Shown: positions 1-7,193, counted from the first letter of the stretch. The stretch: DNA of 11,298 bases from Bacillota bacterium (GCA_023424785.1 JAFADP010000063.1:1-11298); one strand, 5' to 3'. Notes: generated from the sequence alone by a model not told the origin. Numbers and translations: made by a program.

Positions 1-684
1 CTTATAAGACCAACAGTATCAAATGTAACACTAGCTTTTGTTGTATTTGCTGTTAAGAATCCAGATTTAAATTTTGATTTACTAAATAAATTTTTAGTTT
101 TATGTGAAAGTAATAATATTGAAGCAGTTGTATGTTTAAATAAAGTTGACTTAGTGTCACAAGAAGAAAAGGAAGAGATAAAAAAGAAAATCAATGATAT
201 AGGATATGAGGTTTTATTTATAAAAGCAAAAGAAGGAGAGGGTATTGAAGTACTAAAGGAAAAAATTAAAGACAATGTTACAGTATTTTGTGGACCTTCA
301 GGAGTTGGAAAGTCAACTTTAATTAATTCTTTAATATCAAAAGATCATATGGAAACAGGCGTTGTAAGTGAGAAAATAGGAAGGGGAAGACACACTACAA
401 GACATAGTGAGCTTATAGAAGTTAGTAATGGATATATAGTTGATACACCAGGATTTTCAACATTAAATGTAGCATTTATTCCTAAAGATGAACTAAAATA
501 TTGTTTTCCTGAATTTGAAGAATATAATGACACTTGTAAGTTTAGAGGATGTTTACACTATAAAGAGCCTAATTGTTCTTTAAAGCAAGCTGTAGAAGAA
601 GGAAAGGTAAATAAACATAGATATGAGTGTTATATAAGAGTATTAGAAGAAATATTAGAAAATGAGAAGTATAAAAGGTGGTAA
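1..684 (+). CDS. rsgA: Ribosome small subunit-dependent GTPase RsgA (5' end outside window)
   Basis: RsgA is a circularly permuted GTPase that acts in late 30S subunit maturation and releases on GTP hydrolysis. The frame is open from base 1, so the gene enters the window already in progress; 227 residues are visible. The usual length is about 290-300, so roughly 65 N-terminal residues (most of the OB-fold) are missing. Visible motifs come in the permuted order typical of the family: G4 NKVD at residues 47-50, G1 GPSGVGKS at 98-105, G3 DTPGF at 148-152, then the C-terminal zinc knuckle Cys179, Cys184, His186 and Cys192. A GTG at 154 could begin a shorter frame, but it would remove the G4 motif, so it is internal. 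The stop codon lies one base before the thiN start, implying co-transcription and coupled translation. The identification is firm. Confidence 0.96.
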   Translation, partial: LIRPTVSNVTLAFVVFAVKNPDLNFDLLNKFLVLCESNNIEAVVCLNKVDLVSQEEKEEIKKKINDIGYEVLFIKAKEGEGIEVLKEKIKDNVTVFCGPSGVGKSTLINSLISKDHMETGVVSEKIGRGRHTTRHSELIEVSNGYIVDTPGFSTLNVAFIPKDELKYCFPEFEEYNDTCKFRGCLHYKEPNCSLKQAVEEGKVNKHRYECYIRVLEEILENEKYKRW

Positions 685-685
685 A

Positions 686-1321
686 ATGAGAGCTATAGTA
701 GTTACTGGAGGGGAAGCTCCATCAAAAGAATTATTATTAAAATATATAAAAGAAGATGATTATATAATAGGAGTAGATAAAGGGTGTAATGCGCTTTATG
801 AATACAATATTACTCCTAATGTAATTCTAGGAGATTTTGATTCTGCAGATAATAAATATATAGAATATTTTATAAATAAAGGCATAGAGAGATTTAGATT
901 TCCTAAAGAAAAAGACTATACGGATACTCATTTAGGATATTTAAAAGCCAAAGAAGAAGGAGCTAATGAAATACTTTTTTTTGGTGCTACAGGAAATAGA
1001 GTGGATCATACATTGGGAAACTATGGGATTTTGTTAATGGCCTTAAATGATAATATACATACAGAAATAATAGATAATAATAATAGATTATTTTTAATTA
1101 ATAAAAAAACAACATTCAAAGGAGAAAAAGGTGAAATAATTAGTTTTCATGCCATTTCTGATGTTGTAAAGAATGTGAATATATTAGGAGCTAAGTATGA
1201 ATTAGAGTCATATAATATGACTTTACTTGAACCAAGGGCTATCTGTAATGAGTTTTTAGATGATGATATAACAATATCATTTGATGAAGGAATAATAATG
1301 GTAATTTTTCCGAAAGAATAA
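686..1321 (+). CDS. thiN: Thiamine pyrophosphokinase
   Basis: This cytoplasmic enzyme transfers pyrophosphate from ATP to thiamine, giving thiamine pyrophosphate. The protein is 211 residues, close to the roughly 214 of B. subtilis ThiN. Visible family motifs are the N-terminal IVVTGG strand-loop (4-9), VDKG (30-33), GDFDS (49-53), KDYTDT (76-81) and GATGNRVDHTLGN (100-112); the aspartates belong to the Mg/ATP and thiamine sites. I chose the ATG at 686 rather than the in-frame ATG at 662. Family members begin just before the IVVTGG strand, a GGTGG-like site sits at 677-681, and the earlier start has no ribosome binding site and would overlap rsgA. The start is one base after the rsgA stop. 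No TPP riboswitch is visible upstream. In many Firmicutes rpe separates rsgA and thiN; here it does not. Confidence 0.95.
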   Translation: MRAIVVTGGEAPSKELLLKYIKEDDYIIGVDKGCNALYEYNITPNVILGDFDSADNKYIEYFINKGIERFRFPKEKDYTDTHLGYLKAKEEGANEILFFGATGNRVDHTLGNYGILLMALNDNIHTEIIDNNNRLFLINKKTTFKGEKGEIISFHAISDVVKNVNILGAKYELESYNMTLLEPRAICNEFLDDDITISFDEGIIMVIFPKE

Positions 1322-1322
1322 A

Positions 1323-1350
1323 CACATATTAGTATGCATCTACATAGTAT
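1323..1350 (+). promoter_or_regulatory. Possible sigma-E type promoter for spoVM
   Basis: A CATAGTAT at 1343-1350 fits the CATAnnnT form of mother-cell sigma-E -10 elements, and CATATT at 1325-1330 resembles the -35 element. The spacer is 12 bases, slightly shorter than I would expect. A start near 1357 would leave the spoVM ribosome binding site (1372-1377) in place. spoVM is sigma-E controlled in B. subtilis, so the assignment is plausible, but it rests on pattern matching in AT-rich DNA. Confidence 0.4.
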
Positions 1351-1385
1351 AGAATAAAAGGGATTTTTTGTGGAGGGTATTAAGT

Positions 1386-1457
1386 ATGAAAATATTAGCT
1401 ATAAAGTTGCCAAGGTTTATTTCTAGATTCTTAAGATTCTTTACTAAAAGAAAATAA
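1386..1457 (+). CDS. spoVM: Stage V sporulation protein SpoVM (small amphipathic spore-coat scaffold)
   Basis: This is a 23-residue protein. In B. subtilis SpoVM is a 26-residue amphipathic helix made in the mother cell. It recognises the convex curvature of the forespore outer membrane and anchors the SpoIVA ATPase, which builds the spore-coat basement layer; it is also an inhibitor and substrate of FtsH. The diagnostic IKLPRF segment (residues 6-11) is present, including the proline at position 9 that is important for curvature sensing. It is followed by alternating aromatic and arginine residues (RFLRFF, 14-19) and a basic end (KRK). A good GGAGGG site (1372-1377) lies 8 bases before the ATG. 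Position between thiN and rpmB matches other Firmicutes. The C-terminus is three residues shorter than in B. subtilis. A strong terminator follows. The gene is easily missed because of its size. Confidence 0.93.
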   Translation: MKILAIKLPRFISRFLRFFTKRK

Positions 1458-1505
1458 TATACATAGGTGTAACTATAAAGAGCTAGCTTAAAAATGCTAT
1501 AAATA

Positions 1506-1547
1506 AAAAAATAGAAGTAATGATTATTACTTCTATTTTTTATTTTA
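1506..1547 (+). terminator. Intrinsic terminator after spoVM, probably bidirectional
   Basis: A perfect 16-bp stem (1506-1521 with 1526-1541) closes on the four-base loop GATT and runs into a T-rich tail on the plus strand. The flanking A-run at 1505-1510 gives a matching T-run on the minus strand, so it can also stop leftward transcription. It ends the thiN-spoVM transcript and is a second stop behind the rpmB terminator. Confidence 0.85.
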
Positions 1548-1560
1548 AGTTTGGACAAAA

Positions 1561-1588
1561 TAAAAAAATGCAATTTATTAAATTGCAT
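1561..1588 (-). terminator. Intrinsic terminator of rpmB
   Basis: On the minus strand, ATGCAATTT (1588-1580) pairs with AAATTGCAT (1576-1568) around a three-base loop, followed by six T residues (1567-1562). It begins about 13 bases after the rpmB stop, as expected for a short single-gene ribosomal protein transcript. Confidence 0.8.
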
Positions 1589-1601
1589 CTTTCTATTTAC
1601 C

Positions 1602-1793
1602 TTATATAGCTCTTTGAACCTTACCTGATCTAAGGCATCTTGTACAAACATGAACTCTTTTTGGTGTTCCGTTAACTAAAGCCTTTACTTTCTTTATGTT
1701 AGGAGCCCAAGTTCTCTTTGATTGACGATGTGAATGGCTGAATTGTGCTCCAGCAACAACGCCTTTATTACATATTTCGCATCTTCTTGACAC
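1602..1793 (-). CDS. rpmB: 50S ribosomal protein L28 (bL28), zinc-binding four-cysteine form
   Basis: bL28 is a small basic protein of the large ribosomal subunit. The 63-residue product carries the family signatures SHSHRQSKRTWAPN (19-32) and VNGTPKRVHVCTRCLRSGK (40-58). Cys5, Cys8, Cys50 and Cys53 form two CxxC pairs, the zinc-binding (C+) version; as I recall, the B. subtilis paralogue lacks these cysteines. The frame is open further upstream to 1856, but the start is the GTG at 1793. It gives the conserved MSRRCEIC N-terminus and follows AAGGAGGTG (1810-1802) by about 8 bases, whereas the longer frame would include the ribosome binding site and part of the promoter. It is transcribed alone, opposite to spoVM and divergently from the Asp23-family gene. 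Confidence 0.96.
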   Translation of the reverse strand: MSRRCEICNKGVVAGAQFSHSHRQSKRTWAPNIKKVKALVNGTPKRVHVCTRCLRSGKVQRAI

Positions 1794-1846
1794 TTGAAAA
1801 CACCTCCTTATATGTGAAGATAACTTCTCTTCAATAGGACAAAAAG

Positions 1847-1875
1847 ATTCTATCATAATACGGTGACTTTTGCAA
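1847..1875 (-). promoter_or_regulatory. Vegetative promoter of rpmB
   Basis: On the minus strand, TTGCAA (1875-1870) and TAGAAT (1852-1847) are separated by exactly 17 bases, with a TG one base before the -10 (extended -10). Predicted transcription starts near 1840, about 30 bases before the ribosome binding site. This is a strong housekeeping-type promoter, fitting a ribosomal protein gene. Confidence 0.75.
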
Positions 1876-1925
1876 GTGAATTTAGAAAAAAAATATATTG
1901 TACTGGCTAATTATTGCTATATGGC

Positions 1926-1954
1926 TTGAATATTATAAATTTCTAATATAAAAT
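1926..1954 (+). promoter_or_regulatory. Candidate promoter for the Asp23-family gene and fakA
   Basis: TTGAAT (1926-1931) and TAAAAT (1949-1954) lie 17 bases apart and would start transcription near 1961, just before the AGGAGG at 1972-1977. Both hexamers deviate from consensus and the region is AT-rich, so the call is moderate. It is divergent from the rpmB promoter. Confidence 0.45.
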
Positions 1955-1984
1955 ATATCTAAGGATTATATAGGAGGAATTGTA

Positions 1985-2335
1985 ATGGTAGGATTATCAA
2001 GAGAAAATGGTAAAATACATTACTCAAATGAAGTTTTAGCAAAGGTAGTTGGATTATCAACGATGGAATGTTATGGTGTTGTTGGTATGGTATCTAAGAA
2101 TGCTAGTGAAGGCTTCTGGGAACTTATGAGAATAGAAAATTTAAGTAAGGGAGTTAAAATCACTTTAACAGAAGATGATAAGTTGAACATAGAATTATTT
2201 GTTATGGTTGAGTATGGAACAAAAATTTCTGTTATCGCTAATAACATAATTCAAAAAGTACGTTATAGTGTTGAAAATTATACTGGAATTAAGGTATCGT
2301 CTATAACGGTAAACGTTCAAGCGGTAAGAGTCTAG
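1985..2335 (+). CDS. yloU: Asp23/Gls24 family (DUF322) protein, YloU-like
   Basis: The 116-residue protein belongs to the Asp23/Gls24 family: small cytoplasmic or membrane-associated proteins linked to cell-envelope stress in Firmicutes, whose biochemical role is not settled. Visible features are the N-terminal VLAKVVGLSTMECYGVVGM segment (residues 18-36), a central strand KLNIELFVMVEYGTKI, and the closing VRYSVENYTGIKVSSITVNVQ, typical of this family. No signal peptide or membrane segment is present. AGGAGG at 1972-1977, seven bases before the ATG, sets the start. The stop codon TAG is part of the ribosome binding site of fakA, twelve bases upstream of the next gene. This pairing (yloU-yloV in B. 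subtilis) is very widely conserved and suggests a shared role, possibly in envelope lipid homeostasis; that last step is inference. Confidence 0.9.
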   Translation: MVGLSRENGKIHYSNEVLAKVVGLSTMECYGVVGMVSKNASEGFWELMRIENLSKGVKITLTEDDKLNIELFVMVEYGTKISVIANNIIQKVRYSVENYTGIKVSSITVNVQAVRV

Positions 2336-2347
2336 GAGGATATTATA

Positions 2348-3994
2348 ATGAAATACAAAGCAATAAATGGCCATGATTTTTATAACATGGTAGTAAATGC
2401 TAGCAACAGATTGTCTGAGCAAAGTGAATTTGTAAATTCACTTAATGTTTTTCCAGTGCCAGATGGAGACACTGGTACAAATATGTCAATGACATTTAAA
2501 GCAGCAGTAAAAGAAATTGAGAATATTAATTCAAGTTCTATAGGTGAAGTTTCAAAGAAACTAGCTAAAGGAGCCTTAATGGGGGCAAGAGGTAACTCAG
2601 GAGTTATATTATCTCAAATTTTAAGAGGTATTTCTAAGGGGTTAGAAGGATTAGAAACAGCAGATTCTAATCAAATGGTAGGAGCATTAAAAGAAGGTTG
2701 CAATGCTGCATATAAAGCAGTAATGAGACCTACAGAAGGTACAATACTTTCTGTAATGAGAGCAACTGCAGAATGTGCAATGGAATCAACAAATGAAGAT
2801 GTAGCAAAGCTTTTAGAAGAAGTTACTGTTGCAGCAAAGGTAATGTTAGATAAGACACCAGAATTATTACCAGCTTTAAAGAAAGCAAAAGTAGTTGATT
2901 CAGGTGGTATGGGTCTTTATATTATTTTAGGAGGAATGGCAGAAGCTTTATTAAAAGGTATTGAAGCTACAATACAAGATGTTAATATTTCTTCTGGTGG
3001 CCCTTCAAGTGCAACAAGTAGTGCTCAATCTACAGTAAATGCTGAAGATATTAAATTTGGGTACTGTACAGAGTTTATTATTTTAGGAGATGCATCTAAA
3101 GCTAAGGAGTTCCAAGATGAAATAGAGCCTTTAGGAGATTCTATGATAGTTGTTGGGTATGATGATGTTATTAAGGTTCATATCCATACTAATGATCCAG
3201 GGTTAGTTTTATCAAAAGCAGTAAAGCATGGTGAGTTATCAAAAATAAAAATTGATAACATGAGAGAAGAACATAGAGAAATATTAGGAATGCAAGAAGC
3301 TAAAGCTTCAGTAGAAGAAATAGCATCAGATGAATGTAAGAAATATGCATTTATAACAGTAGCAATGGGTGCTGGTATTACAAATATATTTAAAGATTTA
3401 GGCGTTGATTATGTAATTGAAGGTGGTCAAACAATGAATCCTTCAACTCAAGATATACTAGATTGTATAGAAAAGTTAAACGCAGAGCATATTTTTGTGT
3501 TACCAAATAACAAAAATATTATTATGGCATCTAATCAAGCTGCAGAAATTTCAGATAAAGATGTAAGAGTAATTCCAACAACTTCAATACCACAAGGTAT
3601 AACATGTGTAACTATGTTTAATGCAGAAGCAGAAGTTGACGATAATGAAGAGGAATTAAAAGAATTAATTTCTACAGTTAAAACTGCATCTGTAACATAT
3701 GCTGTTAGAGATACAGAAATGGATGGATTAGAAATTAAGGAAGGAAACATTCTTGGTTTAATTGAAGGAAAAATCAAGGAAGTTGGAGAAGAAAAGTTTG
3801 AAATAACTGAAAAGTTAATTGATAAAATGGTAGACGAAGACAGTGAGCTTATTACTGTTTTCTATGGTGAAGATGTAGAAGAAGATGAAGTTAATGACTT
3901 TATTTCTAAACTAGAAGATAAATACGAGGATTTAGATGTTCAATGTTATAAGGGAGAGCAACCTTTATATTATTTCCTTGTATCTGTAGAATAA
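2348..3994 (+). CDS. fakA: Fatty acid kinase ATP-binding subunit FakA (DAK/DegV-type, YloV)
   Basis: FakA phosphorylates exogenous or recycled fatty acids bound to a FakB (DegV-family) partner, giving acyl-phosphate for phospholipid synthesis. The 548 residues match the family length. The N-terminal DhaL-like kinase domain (about 8-200) carries the Mg-ATP motif PVPDGDTGTNM (36-46, Asp39 and Asp41), GARGNSGVILSQILRG (79-94) and DSGGMGL (184-190). A serine-rich linker (about 214-230) leads to the middle domain with FGYCTEF and KVHIHTNDPG, then a C-terminal domain related to the dihydroxyacetone kinase/DegV fold. The AGGAGG at 2334-2339 fixes the start. No fakB is present in this window, so it must be elsewhere. 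A strong terminator follows. The gene is often annotated loosely as a dihydroxyacetone kinase or DAK2 protein, but glycerone kinase activity is not expected. Confidence 0.93.
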   Translation: MKYKAINGHDFYNMVVNASNRLSEQSEFVNSLNVFPVPDGDTGTNMSMTFKAAVKEIENINSSSIGEVSKKLAKGALMGARGNSGVILSQILRGISKGLEGLETADSNQMVGALKEGCNAAYKAVMRPTEGTILSVMRATAECAMESTNEDVAKLLEEVTVAAKVMLDKTPELLPALKKAKVVDSGGMGLYIILGGMAEALLKGIEATIQDVNISSGGPSSATSSAQSTVNAEDIKFGYCTEFIILGDASKAKEFQDEIEPLGDSMIVVGYDDVIKVHIHTNDPGLVLSKAVKHGELSKIKIDNMREEHREILGMQEAKASVEEIASDECKKYAFITVAMGAGITNIFKDLGVDYVIEGGQTMNPSTQDILDCIEKLNAEHIFVLPNNKNIIMASNQAAEISDKDVRVIPTTSIPQGITCVTMFNAEAEVDDNEEELKELISTVKTASVTYAVRDTEMDGLEIKEGNILGLIEGKIKEVGEEKFEITEKLIDKMVDEDSELITVFYGEDVEEDEVNDFISKLEDKYEDLDVQCYKGEQPLYYFLVSVE

Positions 3995-4000
3995 GAACTA

Positions 4001-4027
4001 AAAAAGCACCTTTATTGGTGCTTTTTA
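4001..4027 (+). terminator. Intrinsic terminator between fakA and recG
   Basis: AAAAAGCACC (4001-4010) pairs perfectly with GGTGCTTTTT (4017-4026) around the loop TTTATT, with the T-run included in the 3' arm. It begins six bases after the fakA stop. Only 25 bases separate its end from the recG ATG, too few for a normal promoter. Confidence 0.85.
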
Positions 4028-4051
4028 ATTTCAAGAATTAAGGTGTTTTAT

Positions 4052-6085
4052 ATGGATATATATAGTTCAGTAGCTACTATAAAAGGCGTGGGACCAAAAG
4101 TTTTAGAAAAATTAAATAAGGTTTCTATTTTCAATATATTAGACTTAGTTTTATACTTTCCAAGAGATTATGAATTTGTAAATGGAAATATACCATTTGA
4201 AGATATAAGTGATGATGAAAAGCAACTTTTAAGTTGTGATGTTATATCATTTCAAAGAGATAGCAGAGTTAAGAATGGAAGAGTATTAACAGTAATTGAA
4301 TTTAATTATAAAGGACACAGGGTTTTAGGTAAGTGGTTTAATCAGCCATATGTAAAAAGAAATTTTATAAAGGGTAAGAAATATAACTTAATTGGTAAGT
4401 TTAAGAAGATTGGAAATACATTAGAGGTTATAAACCCTCTTATTGGTGGAGAAGAAGCTTTAAAAGGAGAAATAATACCTAAGTACCCTTTAAAAGGTGA
4501 TTTGAGTGATAAGTTGTTGACTAAACTTATTAGTCAGGTATTAGATTCTATAACAATAAGAGAAAATCTTCCTAAAAGTATTTGTGAAAAATATAATTTC
4601 TTATCTCTTGATAAGGCAATAAGAGAAATTCATTTTCCTAAAAGTAAGGATGTTCTTAATGAGGCCATAATAAGGTTAAAGTTTCAAGAGTTATATACTT
4701 ATTCCATGAAGCTTTTGTTATTAAAGAAAAATATAAAAGAACAAAGTCGTGGTATAAGTTTTCCTTGGAATGATGAAATGAGAAAACTTAAAGAATCACT
4801 TCCTTTTGAATTAACAGAAGCACAAACTAAGGTGGTTAGGGATATACTTAGAGATGAGAAAAGTAATATTCCTATGAATAGACTTGTTCAAGGAGATGTT
4901 GGTAGTGGAAAAACAATAGTTGCTTTAATAGCTATTTTTAATGTATATACTAATGGATATAAATGTGCTTTTATGGTACCAACAGAAATATTAGCAAATC
5001 AACACTATGAAGAAGCTAAAAAAATACTAGGTCCATTCAATGTTAATATAGAATTATTAACAGGAAGTACAACTGCTAAAGAAAAAAAGAGAATCAAAGA
5101 AAGAATTAGTAGTAGCGAGCCTTTAGTTGTTATAGGAACACATGCACTGATTCAAGAAGATGTTGAATTTAATAAACTAGGATTAGTAATTACAGATGAG
5201 CAACATAGATTTGGTGTAGAGCAGAGAAGTAAGCTTATTAATAAAGGGGAGAGGGCAGATGTTATTGTTATGACTGCAACACCTATTCCAAGAACACTGG
5301 CTCTATATTTATATTCAGATTTGGATATTTCAGCTATTGATCAATTACCACCAGGAAGAAAAAAGATTAGTACAAAATTCTTTAATGAGAAGGAAAAGAA
5401 TACAGCCTATGAATTAGCTTATAATGAAATACAAAAAGGAAGACAGGTTTATATAGTTTGTCCTTTGATTGAAACAGATGAAAAAGATCAGCTTAATTCA
5501 GTAGAAAGCACTTATAAAAGATTAAAAGAGGGAATTTTTAAAGATATAGAAGTAAAGATTCTTCATGGAAAAATGAAGGCAAGTGAAAAAGATGAGATAA
5601 TAACAGATTTTAAAAATAATAATACTAAAGTCTTAATTTCCACAACAGTTATAGAAGTAGGTGTTAATGTTCCAAATGCATCAGTTATGATTATAGAAAA
5701 TGCAGAAAGATTTGGTCTTGCTCAATTGCACCAATTAAGAGGAAGAGTTGGAAGAGGTCAATATGAGTCATTTTGTATTTTAATTGGTAATGCTAGAAAT
5801 AAGGTTACTCAAAAAAGAATGGAAATAATGACAACATCTACAGATGGATTTTTTATTTCAGAACAGGATTTAAAGCTTAGAGGTTCTGGAGAAATGTTTG
5901 GTATGAGACAAAGTGGTGAAGAAGGATTATTGCTTGCAAATATTTATGATGATATAAATATTTTTAAATCAGCAAGAGAAGAAGCTTATAAAACTATATA
6001 TGAAGATAGTGATAATAGTAAAAGGTTAGTATATGAAATTTCACAAAGTCTATTAAAAAGCAGTAAATATATATGCTTTAATTAA
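4052..6085 (+). CDS. recG: ATP-dependent DNA helicase RecG
   Basis: RecG is a superfamily 2 translocase that remodels stalled replication forks and branch-migrates Holliday junctions. The product is 677 residues, near the 682 of B. subtilis. The N-terminal wedge/OB region (about 1-240, beginning with the helix-turn segment TIKGVGPKVLEKL) precedes the motor. Motor motifs: Walker A GDVGSGKT (281-288), Walker B DEQH (382-385), motif III MTATPIPRT (407-415) and motif VI GRVGRG (564-569). The TRG-like end EQDLKLRGSGEMFG follows. A GTG at 4043 is in frame, but it overlaps the AAGGTG (4040-4045) that stands six bases before the ATG at 4052, so the ATG is the better start. The gene sits directly behind the fakA terminator, so expression must come from read-through or an upstream promoter I cannot identify. 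Confidence 0.96.
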   Translation: MDIYSSVATIKGVGPKVLEKLNKVSIFNILDLVLYFPRDYEFVNGNIPFEDISDDEKQLLSCDVISFQRDSRVKNGRVLTVIEFNYKGHRVLGKWFNQPYVKRNFIKGKKYNLIGKFKKIGNTLEVINPLIGGEEALKGEIIPKYPLKGDLSDKLLTKLISQVLDSITIRENLPKSICEKYNFLSLDKAIREIHFPKSKDVLNEAIIRLKFQELYTYSMKLLLLKKNIKEQSRGISFPWNDEMRKLKESLPFELTEAQTKVVRDILRDEKSNIPMNRLVQGDVGSGKTIVALIAIFNVYTNGYKCAFMVPTEILANQHYEEAKKILGPFNVNIELLTGSTTAKEKKRIKERISSSEPLVVIGTHALIQEDVEFNKLGLVITDEQHRFGVEQRSKLINKGERADVIVMTATPIPRTLALYLYSDLDISAIDQLPPGRKKISTKFFNEKEKNTAYELAYNEIQKGRQVYIVCPLIETDEKDQLNSVESTYKRLKEGIFKDIEVKILHGKMKASEKDEIITDFKNNNTKVLISTTVIEVGVNVPNASVMIIENAERFGLAQLHQLRGRVGRGQYESFCILIGNARNKVTQKRMEIMTTSTDGFFISEQDLKLRGSGEMFGMRQSGEEGLLLANIYDDINIFKSAREEAYKTIYEDSDNSKRLVYEISQSLLKSSKYICFN

Positions 6086-6087
6086 AA

Positions 6088-6116
6088 TTGTATATAGTTA
6101 TCTTATATGATAGAAT
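6088..6116 (+). promoter_or_regulatory. Vegetative promoter of the rsmD-coaD cluster
   Basis: TTGTAT (6088-6093) and TAGAAT (6111-6116) are spaced by exactly 17 bases, with a TG one base ahead of the -10. The ATGATAGAAT -10 block is the same as in the rpmB promoter. Predicted start is near 6123, just ahead of AAAGGAGG (6131-6138). The -35 begins three bases after the recG stop, so this makes rsmD and coaD independent of recG. Confidence 0.7.
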
Positions 6117-6144
6117 AATATATTATACATAAAGGAGGATACTC

Positions 6145-6705
6145 ATGAGAATAATAGCAGGAAAAGCAAAAGGACAAAAGTTAATTCCTCCTGCAACTAT
6201 GGAGACAAGACCAACTCTTGATAGAGTTAAGGAGGCTATGTTTAGCATAATTCAAGGATACATTCCAAATGCAGAAGTTATTGATGTATTTGCAGGAACA
6301 GGAAGTTTAGGGTTAGAAGCAGCAAGTAGAGGGGCAAAAGAAGTTTTCTTAATTGATAAAAGCTCCACAACATATCCATTATTAGTTGAGAATGTAAAGA
6401 AGTTAAAATTTCAGGACTTTGTTCATACGTTAAATATGGATTCATATGATGCTTTAAAAATGTTAGCTAAAAGAGGTAAGGTTTTTGATTTAATTTTTAT
6501 AGACCCTCCATATTGCAAAGAAATGATTCCAGAGGCAATTAAAATAATAGAAGAAAACAATATGTTATCAAAAGAAGGAATAATAGTTACTAAGATTGAT
6601 AGTATAGAAGAGATATATAGTGGATATAAGGGTATTGAGATTTTAAAAAGCAAAAAGTATGGAAATACTACAGTTTGTTTTTATAAGTATGCGGAGGAAG
6701 AATAA
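6145..6705 (+). CDS. rsmD: 16S rRNA (guanine(966)-N2)-methyltransferase RsmD
   Basis: RsmD methylates N2 of G966 of 16S rRNA using S-adenosylmethionine, on the assembled 30S subunit. The 186-residue product has the typical opening MRIIAGKAKGQKL and TRPTLDRVKEAMFSII (21-36), the SAM-binding glycine loop DVFAGTGSLGLE (47-58), an acidic residue after the next strand (Asp71), and the catalytic DPPY (120-123) of N-directed methyltransferases. AAAGGAGG lies about six bases before the ATG. Its TAA shares one base with the coaD start (TAATG), a strict overlap that indicates coupled translation. The rsmD-coaD pair (ylbH-ylbI in B. subtilis) is conserved across Firmicutes. Confidence 0.96.
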   Translation: MRIIAGKAKGQKLIPPATMETRPTLDRVKEAMFSIIQGYIPNAEVIDVFAGTGSLGLEAASRGAKEVFLIDKSSTTYPLLVENVKKLKFQDFVHTLNMDSYDALKMLAKRGKVFDLIFIDPPYCKEMIPEAIKIIEENNMLSKEGIIVTKIDSIEEIYSGYKGIEILKSKKYGNTTVCFYKYAEEE

Positions 6706-7181
6706 TGAAGGTAGCAGTTTACCCAGGAAGTTTTGATCCTATTACTAATGGTCATTTAGATATCATTACAAGAGGAGCAAAAGTTTTTGATAAACTTATA
6801 GTAGGTGTACTAGTTAATATAGATAAAAAAGGATTATTTGATATAGAAGAAAGAGTAGAGCTTATAAAAAGAGTCACTAAAAATTTTCCTAATGTTGAAG
6901 TTGTAAGCTTTAATGGGTTGTTAATTGATTTTGTTAAAAAATATAACTCAAATGTTATTATAAAGGGACTTAGAGCTTTTTCAGATTTTGAGTATGAGTT
7001 CCAAATGGCTCTAATGAATAATAAGTTAGATAGTGAAATTGAAACTTTGTTTATGATGACATCAGCTCAATATTCATATGTTAGTTCTTCAAATGTAAAA
7101 CAAGTTGCAAAATTTAAGGGATGTATAAAAGGATTAGTACCAGATGAAATTATTCCAGATATCTTAGAAAGGTACAAGTAA
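6705..7181 (+). CDS. coaD: Phosphopantetheine adenylyltransferase
   Basis: CoaD transfers AMP from ATP to 4'-phosphopantetheine, forming dephospho-CoA, the penultimate step of coenzyme A synthesis. It is a cytosolic hexamer in characterised bacteria. The protein is 158 residues, close to the usual 160. Motifs of the nucleotidyltransferase fold are clear: YPGSFDPITNGH with the (T/H)xGH signature at 14-17, IIKGLRAFSDFEYEFQMALMN (85-105) that contacts both substrates, and YSYVSSSNVKQVAKF (123-137) with the phosphate-binding serines. The start overlaps the rsmD stop by one base. Thirteen bases after its stop codon the coiled-coil gene begins. Confidence is very high. Confidence 0.97.
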   Translation: MKVAVYPGSFDPITNGHLDIITRGAKVFDKLIVGVLVNIDKKGLFDIEERVELIKRVTKNFPNVEVVSFNGLLIDFVKKYNSNVIIKGLRAFSDFEYEFQMALMNNKLDSEIETLFMMTSAQYSYVSSSNVKQVAKFKGCIKGLVPDEIIPDILERYK

Positions 7182-7193
7182 GAGGGGGTTATT

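Noticed and set aside
1340..1651. Open reading frame on the minus strand of about 100 codons
   Set aside because: It runs antisense through spoVM, both terminators and the 3' end of rpmB, has no ribosome binding site and shows biased low-complexity residues; it is a by-product of AT-rich DNA.
1794..1856. Upstream in-frame extension of rpmB by 21 residues
   Set aside because: It would contain the ribosome binding site (1810-1802) and part of the promoter -10, and it is not found in L28 proteins; the GTG at 1793 gives the family N-terminus.
2195..2422. Antisense open frame across the Asp23-family gene and fakA start (with others at 345-533, 3535-3777 and 6423-6653)
   Set aside because: Each lies fully opposite a well-supported conserved gene, lacks a ribosome binding site and matches no family I know.
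4025..4041. Small hairpin TTAATT/AATTAA just before the recG ribosome binding site
   Set aside because: Six A-T pairs only, too weak to be meaningful on its own; mentioned only as context for the terminator in front of recG.
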